Assembly: GCF_000225525.1 (NCBI RefSeq)
Contig: NZ_AGBF01000014.1
Span: 1-64,000 of the forward strand
Direction: 5' to 3'
DNA from: Streptomyces zinciresistens K42
GTDB taxonomy: Bacteria > Actinomycetota > Actinomycetes > Streptomycetales > Streptomycetaceae
DNA length: 64,000 nucleotides
The first letter of the stretch is position 1; each line of letters begins with the position of its first letter. A model generated the notes under the pieces. That model was not told the DNA's origin. It saw only the letters and a program-made list of their open reading frames with translations, and ran no database searches. The position numbers were made by a program, and so were the translations under genes. Below, in pieces: positions 1 to 6,105 of this stretch.

Positions 1-1
1 C

Positions 2-1306
2 GGCGTCGCGGTCCCCATCGGCCCCGGCCCCCGGGTGTCCGACGCCCGCGCCGCCGCCCTCCAGGCGCCGCCCCCGGAGGCCGCCCTGGTCGCCTCCTGG
101 TCCAGACCGCGCCCCGGTGTGAACGGCGCCGACCCGGCCGTCCCGGCCCCGCCGCCGGCCGCCCCGGAGCCGTCGGCCGGCTGGCGGCCCTGGCGTTTTC
201 GCATGTCGAACGATGTCTGGGGGACCCCGGCCGTCGCCGACGACCTCGTCTACGTCACCTCCTTCGAGGTGCACGCCCTGGACGTGGCCACCGGCCGCCG
301 CCGCTTCAAGACCCGGGACGTGGCCTGGTCGATGGCGGTCGCGGACGGCCGTATCCACGCCTCCGACGGCCCCACCCTGTTCGCCCTGGACCACCGCGAG
401 GGCGCGGACCTGTGGCGGTTGCAGACCGACGCCTGGGTGTACGCGCTGCGGGCCGAGCGGGGCACCGTCGTCACCGGCACGCGCGGGGGCGGCGTCCAGG
501 CGTGGGAGGCGTCCACCGGCCAGAAGCTGTGGGAGACCAGCGGCGCGCAGAGCGACTTCGAGACCCCGGAGGCCGGACCCGCGCTGTACGACGGCACGGT
601 GTACGTGTGGCAGGACGCCCGGCTGCGCGCCCTGGACGCCCGCGGCGGCGAGGAGCGCTGGTCCTACCCGATCGGTGACGCCGCCTCCTGCGGCGGGGTG
701 CCGGTGCGGGTGGCGCAGGCCCACGACGGCCACGTGTACGTCTCCGCCGGGACGCGCGTCGTCGCGCTCGACGTGATGAGCGGCCGGGTGCGCTGGCACT
801 TCGAGGCCCCGGCGGTCTTCCTGTGCCCGCCCGCCTTCGTGCCCGGACCGGCGGTGGCCGGGGGCGGGGTCTACCTCGCCGACTACCTCGGCACGGTGTA
901 CGCGCTCGACGCCACCGACGGCCGCGACCGCTGGCGCATCGCCACCGAGGCCCGCTCCTCGGTCGAGCCGGTGCTGGTGGCGGGCGGGCATGTGCACGTG
1001 GGCAGCGGCAAGGGGCTCTACACCCTGGACGCGGTCACGGGCACGCCCAAGTGGCGCTTCCAGGCGGGCGGGGACATCGTCGGCGCCCCGTCGGTGGCGG
1101 AGGGCCGCATCCACTTCGGCTCCACGGACCATCTGCTGTACACGCTCAAGGCCGATGACGGCAGGCTCCGGTGGAAGCTCGCCACCGGCGGCGAGATCAC
1201 CGGGTCGCCCGTCGTGCGCGACGGCGTGGTGTACGCGTGCAGCAAGGACCGGTGCGTGTACGCGCTCGACGCGGAGAAGGGCACCGGCACGGCACGCACC
1301 GCGTAG
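2..1306 (+). CDS. afsK: AfsK-like Ser/Thr kinase, C-terminal PQQ-propeller part (5' truncated by window edge)
   Basis: The frame is open to the left edge, so the kinase domain lies outside the window; the in-frame GTG at 35 is probably not the start. What is visible is a Pro/Ala-rich linker of about 50 codons followed by about eight PQQ-like beta-propeller blades. Each blade carries a V-Y-x-LD-xxTG type signature (VYALDATDG, LYTLDAVTG, VYALDAEKG). In S. coelicolor AfsK is a membrane-associated kinase that autophosphorylates and phosphorylates AfsR, and its C-terminal half is such a propeller. Assigning this as afsK rather than another propeller kinase rests mostly on afsS and afsR lying just to the right (inference from synteny). 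The gene ends in a GTACGCG-rich stretch with no clear terminator before the convergent operon. Confidence 0.75.
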   Translation, partial: GVAVPIGPGPRVSDARAAALQAPPPEAALVASWSRPRPGVNGADPAVPAPPPAAPEPSAGWRPWRFRMSNDVWGTPAVADDLVYVTSFEVHALDVATGRRRFKTRDVAWSMAVADGRIHASDGPTLFALDHREGADLWRLQTDAWVYALRAERGTVVTGTRGGGVQAWEASTGQKLWETSGAQSDFETPEAGPALYDGTVYVWQDARLRALDARGGEERWSYPIGDAASCGGVPVRVAQAHDGHVYVSAGTRVVALDVMSGRVRWHFEAPAVFLCPPAFVPGPAVAGGGVYLADYLGTVYALDATDGRDRWRIATEARSSVEPVLVAGGHVHVGSGKGLYTLDAVTGTPKWRFQAGGDIVGAPSVAEGRIHFGSTDHLLYTLKADDGRLRWKLATGGEITGSPVVRDGVVYACSKDRCVYALDAEKGTGTARTA

Positions 1307-1415
1307 CCGGTCCGGTGCCGCGGGACGGCGCACGCCCGGCGGTCGAAGCCCCGTACGCCCGCGACGCCGACCGGCGGCACACGGTCGTGCCCTCGCGGTC
1401 GCCGTGCCCTCGCGG

Positions 1416-2186
1416 TCACCGCGTCCGGAAGTCGCGGCGGCGCCCCCGGAACAGCTCCGCCTGCCGGTCCCCCGGCAGGTTGCCCAGCGCGATCAGATGC
1501 GGCGCCTGCGCGAACGCCTGGGCGAGGGCGGCCTCCTTGGCCGCCCACAGCGCCCGTACGGTCCCCTGCACCCCCCGCGGCGGATACCCGGCGAGCACGG
1601 TGGCGCAGCCGACCGCGGCGGCCAGCGCGGCCCCCGGCTCGGTTACTTCGCTGACCAGGCCGATCTCCAGGGCCCGCCGCGCGGACAGCCGCTCGGCGCT
1701 GCCCATCAGCGCCATCCGTGCCGCCTCCCCGGGGGGCATCCGCAGCGCCATCAGCATCGACTCGTACGCGCTGACCATGCCGTAGGTGGTGTGCGGGTCG
1801 AAGAAGGCGGCGGTCGGGTCGGCGACGACGAAGTCCGCCTCGCCGAGCAGGTGGAAGGCGCCCCCGCAGGCCATGCCCCGCACGGCGGCGATCACCGGTT
1901 TCCACAGGTCGTTGGACTTGGGGCCGACCCGCAGCAGCGGATCGTCGGTCATGTAGGGCGAGTCGGGCTGCGGGACGACCGCGTCGCGGTCCAGCCCGGT
2001 GCAGAAGGCCCGCTCCCCGGCGCCGGTCAGGACGACGGCCCGTACCGTGTCGTCGAACCGTAACGCGCCCCAGACGGCGACGAGTCGGTCGCGCGTCGCG
2101 AGGTCGACGGCGTTCAGGCGGCCGGGCCGGTCGAGGGTGACGACCGCGACACCGGTCTCCTCGTCGGTGCTGACGGCGACGCTCAC
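1416..2186 (-). CDS. Enoyl-CoA hydratase/isomerase family protein (crotonase)
   Basis: A 256-aa crotonase-fold protein, the usual family length. The N-terminal strand VVTLDRPGRLNAV and the oxyanion-hole segment GMACGGAFHLLGEADFVVA are clear. The family acts on acyl-CoA thioesters (hydration, isomerisation or retro-Claisen cleavage); the substrate cannot be read from sequence. The start is the GTG at 2186, which overlaps the TGA of the upstream DUF35 gene (GTGA, 4 bp), so translation is coupled. It is the last gene of the minus-strand operon thiolase - DUF35 - hydratase. The family canonical GGG after the oxyanion loop is GGA here, which is tolerated. A role in side-chain or ring beta-oxidation together with its neighbours is inference. 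Confidence 0.85.
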   Translation of the reverse strand: MSVAVSTDEETGVAVVTLDRPGRLNAVDLATRDRLVAVWGALRFDDTVRAVVLTGAGERAFCTGLDRDAVVPQPDSPYMTDDPLLRVGPKSNDLWKPVIAAVRGMACGGAFHLLGEADFVVADPTAAFFDPHTTYGMVSAYESMLMALRMPPGEAARMALMGSAERLSARRALEIGLVSEVTEPGAALAAAVGCATVLAGYPPRGVQGTVRALWAAKEAALAQAFAQAPHLIALGNLPGDRQAELFRGRRRDFRTR

Positions 2187-2599
2187 GGGCGCTCCAGCGT
2201 CCAGCGCGGCAGCCCGTCGGAGCAGAAGACGGCCTGCACCCGGGCGCCGATGCGGATGCGGTCCGGCGGCACGGAGTCCAGGGCGGCGTCGGGTCCGGTG
2301 ACGACGTTGCCGACGAGGCGGACGCGGGGGTGGTCGGCCAGCTCCACGACCACCACGTTGTACGGCGCCCGCTCGGCGTAGCCGGGCAGCAGGGGCGGGT
2401 GCGGGACGACGTAGGACCAGACGCGGCCCGCTCCCGAGGTCCGGCGCCAGGTGCTCGCGAAGGACTGGCAGTGCGGGCAGCACGGGCGGGGCGGGAAGCG
2501 GGCCTCGCCGCAGTCGGCGCAGCACTGGACGCGCAGTTCGCCCCGGGCGGCGTACTCCCAGAACGGGGCGCCGTCGGCGTCGGTGACGGGTGAGAGCAT
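2183..2599 (-). CDS. Zn-ribbon OB-fold protein (DUF35)
   Basis: A 138-aa protein with an N-terminal rubredoxin-like zinc ribbon (CADCGEARFPPRPCCPHC, residues about 28-45: C-x2-C ... C-x2-C) followed by an OB fold (VWSYVVPHPPLLPGYAERAP, then NVVVVELADHPRVRLVGNVV). DUF35 proteins pair with SCP2-type thiolases. In actinobacterial steroid degradation the DUF35 domain of ChsH2 binds the Ltp2 aldolase. Here the thiolase-like gene sits directly upstream with only 3 bp between them, so a heteromeric thiolase/aldolase-DUF35 complex is likely. The preceding minus-strand gene ends at 2603 and no separate promoter is visible. Confidence 0.85.
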   Translation of the reverse strand: MLSPVTDADGAPFWEYAARGELRVQCCADCGEARFPPRPCCPHCQSFASTWRRTSGAGRVWSYVVPHPPLLPGYAERAPYNVVVVELADHPRVRLVGNVVTGPDAALDSVPPDRIRIGARVQAVFCSDGLPRWTLERP

Positions 2600-2602
2600 G
2601 GG

Positions 2603-3760
2603 TCAACTCCTCAGGAGCAGCGCGGAGGTGGGGACGCCCTCACCGGCGGTGACGAGGCAGGTGGCGGCGCCGGGGACCTGGGCGGTGCTGGTGCCGCGCA
2701 GTTGCCTGACGCCTTCGTTGATGAGGTTGAACCCGTGCACGTAGGCTTCGCTGAGCCCGCCGCCGCCGGTGTTCAGGGGCAGCCGGCCGCCGATCTCCAG
2801 CGCCCCGCCCTCCGTGAACGCCCCGCCCTCGCCGCGGCCGCAGAAGCCGTAGCCCTCCAGCGACAGCGGTACGAGCGCGGTGAAGGCGTCGTAGATCTGG
2901 GCGACGTCCACGTCCTGCGGGGTGAGGTCGGCGTGCTTCCACAGATGCCGGGCGGCGGCCCAGGCGGGCCCGGTGAGCGGGTCGTCGTTCCAGTAGTTGA
3001 CCATGCCGTGGTGCTGGGCGGGCAGGCCCTGGGCGGCGGAGTGGACCCAGACGGGCGGGCGTCGGCAGTCACGGGCGCGTTCGCGGCCGACGATCACGCA
3101 GGCCAGGGCGCCGTCCGTCTCCAGGCAGTTGTCGAACAGGCACAGCGGTTCGCTGATCCAGCGCGAGGTCATGTACATCTCGCGGGTGAGCGGCCGGTCG
3201 TACATGACCGCGTCCGGGTTCTGGTTGGCGCGGTTGCGGCAGGCGAGCGCCACGTTGAACAGGTGGTCGCGCGTCCCGCCGTACTCGTGCAGATAGCGGC
3301 GGGCGAGCATGGCGATCTCGTCGACCGGCCGCAGCAGGCCGTAGGGCCGCGTCCACTGGGCGGGGGTGGGCAGTTGGGCGGTGGTGTCGCGCCAGGGCCG
3401 GGGGCCGCTGCCCCGCTTGCGCGAGCGCCAGGCGACGCCGACCGACGCCTGTCCCGCGGCGATCGCGGTGGCCAGATGCCCGACGGTGGCGCACGAACCG
3501 CCGCCGCCGTAGCCGACCTTGCTGAAGAAGGTGAGGTCACCGAAGCCGACCGCCTTGGCCAGCTCGACCTCGTCGGTCTCCTCCATGGTGTACGAGGCGA
3601 GGGCGTCGACCTCGCCGGGCGTGATCCCGGCGTCGTCGAGGGCGGCGACCACGGCACGGCAGGCGAGGGTCCGTTCGTCCTCGCCGAGCCGTCGGGCGAA
3701 GGGGGTCTGGCCGATGCCGACGATCGCGGTGGCGTCCTTGAACCCGGGGACTCCGGACAT
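2603..3760 (-). CDS. Thiolase-like lipid-transfer protein (SCP2-thiolase / Ltp type)
   Basis: A 385-aa member of the SCP2-type thiolase superfamily, typical length. Recognisable are the N-terminal AIVGIGQTPFARRLGEDE, the GYGGGGSCATVGHLATAIA region, and the C-terminal NTGGGGLSEAYVHGFNLI with EGVRQLRGTSTAQVPGA. The sequence around the usual nucleophile position (GGSCATVGH) has a Cys, but I could not decide whether the full thiolase triad is present or whether this is an Ltp2-like retro-aldolase. First gene of the operon with DUF35 and crotonase. It is read divergently from the acyl-CoA ligase, and two CTGAC-N5-GTCAG operators lie in the shared promoter. GGAGG lies 10 nt before the ATG. Confidence 0.82.
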   Translation of the reverse strand: MSGVPGFKDATAIVGIGQTPFARRLGEDERTLACRAVVAALDDAGITPGEVDALASYTMEETDEVELAKAVGFGDLTFFSKVGYGGGGSCATVGHLATAIAAGQASVGVAWRSRKRGSGPRPWRDTTAQLPTPAQWTRPYGLLRPVDEIAMLARRYLHEYGGTRDHLFNVALACRNRANQNPDAVMYDRPLTREMYMTSRWISEPLCLFDNCLETDGALACVIVGRERARDCRRPPVWVHSAAQGLPAQHHGMVNYWNDDPLTGPAWAAARHLWKHADLTPQDVDVAQIYDAFTALVPLSLEGYGFCGRGEGGAFTEGGALEIGGRLPLNTGGGGLSEAYVHGFNLINEGVRQLRGTSTAQVPGAATCLVTAGEGVPTSALLLRS

Positions 3761-3792
3761 GCTGCGCGCACCTCCGCTGGATGGAGCGGCTG

Positions 3793-3846
3793 CTGACAGG
3801 TCGTCAGACTACCGCTAATCTGACGGTCAGTCAGCTGACGGGTCAG
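3793..3846. promoter_or_regulatory. Divergent promoter with two CTGAC-N5-GTCAG operators
   Basis: CTGACAGGTCGTCAG (3793-3807) and CTGACGGTCAGTCAG (3820-3834), followed by a further CTGACGGGTCAG (3835-3846), fill the gap between the thiolase (minus) and ligase (plus) genes. Minus-strand TAGTCT (3811-3806) and plus-strand TAATCT (3816-3821) are plausible -10 boxes inside the cluster, so a bound repressor would block both directions. The same palindrome recurs at 9222, 12184, 12246, 29188 and (one mismatch) 29677. Confidence 0.75.
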
Positions 3847-3857
3847 GGGAGGCCGTG

Positions 3858-5426
3858 GTGCGCGGTGACGTGGAGTGGGGCAGCATTGCGGAACTCGTCC
3901 GGTCCGCCGTCGAGCGGTACGGCGACACCGAGGCGGTGGTGGAGGGCCGCACCAGGATCACCTACGCCGAACTGGGCGCCCGCGTCGAGCGGTCGGCGGC
4001 GGCCTGCGTCGCGAGCGGCGTCGGCCCCGGCGACCGGGTCGCCCTGTGGGCCCCCAACTCGCTGGACTGGATCGTGGCCGCGCTCGGCGCCGTGTCGGCC
4101 GGGGCGGTGCTGGTGCCGCTGAACACCCGCTTCAAGGGCGGTGAGGCGGCCGACGTGCTGCGCCGGAGCGGGGCGCGGCTGCTCTTCGTGACCGGCACGT
4201 TCCTCGGCACCTCCTACGTGGCCGCGCTGCGCCGGGCCGTCGCGGAGGGGGCGCGGCTGCCGGACCTGGAGCAGGTGGTCGTCCTCTCCGGCGACGCCCC
4301 CGCCGGCCACCGCACCTGGAAGGACTTCCTGGCGGGCGGGGACGCGGTGGACCCGGCACGGGTGCGCGGGCGCGCGCGGGCGGTGAGCGGCGCCTCGCCC
4401 TCGGACATCGTGTTCACCTCGGGCACCACCGGCCGCCCCAAGGGCGTGGTCATCACCCACGCGCAGACCCTGCGCGCCTACGAGGTGTGGAGCGACCTGG
4501 CGGGGCTGCGCCGCGGCGACCGCTACCTGATCGTGAACCCCTTCTTCCACACCTTCGGCTACAAGGCCGGTGTGATCGCGTGCCTGATGCGGGGCGCCAC
4601 GATGATCCCCCAGCCGGTCTTCGACGCCGACACCGCGCTGGCGAACATCGCGGCGGAGCGGGTGTCGGTGCTGCCGGGCCCGCCCACCCTGCACCAGTCG
4701 CTGCTGGACCACCCCGCCCTGGGCGCCCACGACCTCTCCGCGCTGCGGCTGGTGGTGACCGGCGCGGCCGTGGTGCCGCTGCGGCTGGTGGAGCGGCTGC
4801 GGAGGGAACTGGGCGTGGAGACGGTCCTCACGGCGTACGGCCTCTCGGAGGCCGGCGGCATCGTCACGATGTGCCGGCGCGGCGACGACCCGGCGGTCGT
4901 CGCGTCGACGTCCGGCCGGGCGATCCCCGGCACCGAGGTGCGCGTCGAGGCGCCGCCGGGCGAGCCGGGCGAGGTCCTGGTGCGCGGCTTCCACGTGATG
5001 GGGGGCTACTACGAGGACGCGGCGGCGACGGCGGAGGTGCTGACGCCGGACGGCTGGCTGCGCACCGGGGACGTGGGGGTCCTGGACGCGGCGGGCCGTC
5101 TGCGGATCACCGACCGGATCAAGGACATGTTCATCGTCGGCGGCTTCAACGCCTACCCGGCGGAGATAGAGCAGGTCCTCGGCCTCCACCCGGACGTGGC
5201 CGACGTCGCGGTGGTCGGGGTGGCCGACGCGCGGCTCGGCGAGGTCGGCAAGGCGTTCGTGGTGCGCCGCCGGGGCGCGGTGCTCACCGGGGACGACCTC
5301 ATGGCCTGGGCCCGGCGGGAGATGGCCAACTACAAGGTGCCGCGGGCGGTGGAGTTCCTGGCGGACCTCCCGCGCAACGCCTCCGGCAAGGTGGTCAAGG
5401 GCCGCCTGCGCCACCGCCCGCACTGA
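3858..5426 (+). CDS. Acyl-CoA ligase (FadD3-like AMP-dependent synthetase)
   Basis: A 522-aa adenylate-forming ligase that activates a carboxylic acid to its CoA thioester with ATP. The P-loop FTSGTTGRPKGVVITH, the A5-type motif YGLSEAGG, the hinge GWLRTGDVG ... DRIKDMFIVGGFNAYPAEIE and the C-terminal catalytic lysine region NASGKVVKGRLR are all present. NPFFHTFGYKAG resembles FadD3-type ligases, which activate ring-degradation products in actinobacteria, but the real substrate is unknown. There are two adjacent GTG codons (3855, 3858). The GGGGAGG at 3846-3852 is too close to 3855, so 3858 is preferred. The gene is divergent from the thiolase operon and controlled by the same operators. Confidence 0.88.
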   Translation: MRGDVEWGSIAELVRSAVERYGDTEAVVEGRTRITYAELGARVERSAAACVASGVGPGDRVALWAPNSLDWIVAALGAVSAGAVLVPLNTRFKGGEAADVLRRSGARLLFVTGTFLGTSYVAALRRAVAEGARLPDLEQVVVLSGDAPAGHRTWKDFLAGGDAVDPARVRGRARAVSGASPSDIVFTSGTTGRPKGVVITHAQTLRAYEVWSDLAGLRRGDRYLIVNPFFHTFGYKAGVIACLMRGATMIPQPVFDADTALANIAAERVSVLPGPPTLHQSLLDHPALGAHDLSALRLVVTGAAVVPLRLVERLRRELGVETVLTAYGLSEAGGIVTMCRRGDDPAVVASTSGRAIPGTEVRVEAPPGEPGEVLVRGFHVMGGYYEDAAATAEVLTPDGWLRTGDVGVLDAAGRLRITDRIKDMFIVGGFNAYPAEIEQVLGLHPDVADVAVVGVADARLGEVGKAFVVRRRGAVLTGDDLMAWARREMANYKVPRAVEFLADLPRNASGKVVKGRLRHRPH

Positions 5427-5534
5427 GCCCCCGCGCCCGGCCCGCGCCCCGGCCGCAGTGCCCCCGGGCGTCCGCACGCCGGCCGCGGCAGCCCCCCTCC
5501 GCGCCGCCGCGGCCGGATACCCGTGCGACGGGCC

Positions 5535-5717
5535 CTACTTCTTGGGCTTCGCGGGCTCCGACGTGGCGTGGATGTCCTTGGCCACCACCGGCTCGCCGGT
5601 GGCGTGGATGTCGCCCTGCACGGTGGCGCCGCCCTGCGCCGCCCCCGCGGCGGCGGCCTCGACCGGCTCGGACGTGGCGTGGATGTCCTCCGTCTTGAGG
5701 GGCTTCTCGTCACTCAT
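5535..5717 (-). CDS. afsS: AfsS-like small sigma-factor-like activator of secondary metabolism
   Basis: A 60-aa polypeptide with the hallmark repeats of AfsS: DIHATSEP (residues 11-18), DIHATGEP (36-43) and DIHATSEP (48-55), separated by Ala/Gly-rich linkers and ending in a KPKK basic tail. In S. coelicolor AfsS (63 aa) is the target of phosphorylated AfsR and raises antibiotic production; its biochemical mode is unclear. The gene lies downstream of afsR on the same strand, as in S. coelicolor, but 388 bp away. GGAG about 11 nt before the ATG is the likely ribosome site. Length, repeats and position together make this assignment firm. Confidence 0.92.
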   Translation of the reverse strand: MSDEKPLKTEDIHATSEPVEAAAAGAAQGGATVQGDIHATGEPVVAKDIHATSEPAKPKK

Positions 5718-5818
5718 GATCGCTCGTTCTCCAGTCGGTCGTGTGTGTCCGTGCGCTGGCGCGGCCCGCCCGGTCGCTCCCCCGTGGGCGGCCGGGCGGG
5801 CCGTGGGACCGTCACCCT

Positions 5819-5990
5819 GGGGCGTGTTCCGAAAGTCCCGTCTGCCCGGCGGCGTCTGGCACGCACGCTCGCCGCGTAGCCGGGAACACCCCGACCAGTA
5901 TCGGGGCTACCCTCCGCCTTGCGAGCGCACGCACCAGACGCCGCCGGGCCTGCCCTTCGGGCAGACGACGCTCCGTTCGGAACACGCCCC
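5819..5990. repeat. 172-bp composite inverted-repeat (MITE-like) element in the afsR-afsS gap
   Basis: Perfect 15-bp terminal inverted repeats GGGGCGTGTTCCGAA (5819-5833) and its complement (5976-5990) enclose a second perfect 15-bp pair, CCCGGCGGCGTCTGG (5845-5859) / CCAGACGCCGCCGGG (5934-5948). Inside are a GTAGCC...GGGCTAC hairpin (5877-5911) and a CTGCCC-TTCG-GGCAG style hairpin (5950-5964). No coding capacity for a transposase. Its left end matches the element at 20631-20692 (read on the minus strand) over about 27 bp with two differences. In the afsS transcript it would form a long structured leader. Confidence 0.75.
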
Positions 5991-6056
5991 GGTCCGCAGG
6001 GGCGCGGCCCGCTCCGCGACCCGCCTGCCCCCCGGCGCGACGGATCGACAGTCCCG

Positions 6057-6089
6057 AGCATGGGTCCCCGGGATAAACGAACGATGAAC
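6057..6089 (-). promoter_or_regulatory. Putative afsS promoter with AfsR/PhoP-type direct repeats
   Basis: On the minus strand two contiguous 11-bp units, GTTCATCGTTC (6089-6079) and GTTTATCCCGG (6078-6068), match the GTTCA-type direct-repeat pattern known for AfsR and PhoP sites at the S. coelicolor afsS promoter. A -10-like CATGCT follows at 6062-6057. This lies just past the afsR stop codon, leaving a leader of roughly 330 nt that contains the inverted-repeat element. Assignment by pattern and position, not by experiment. Confidence 0.6.
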
Positions 6090-6105
6090 GCCGTCCGGGC
6101 GGCCC

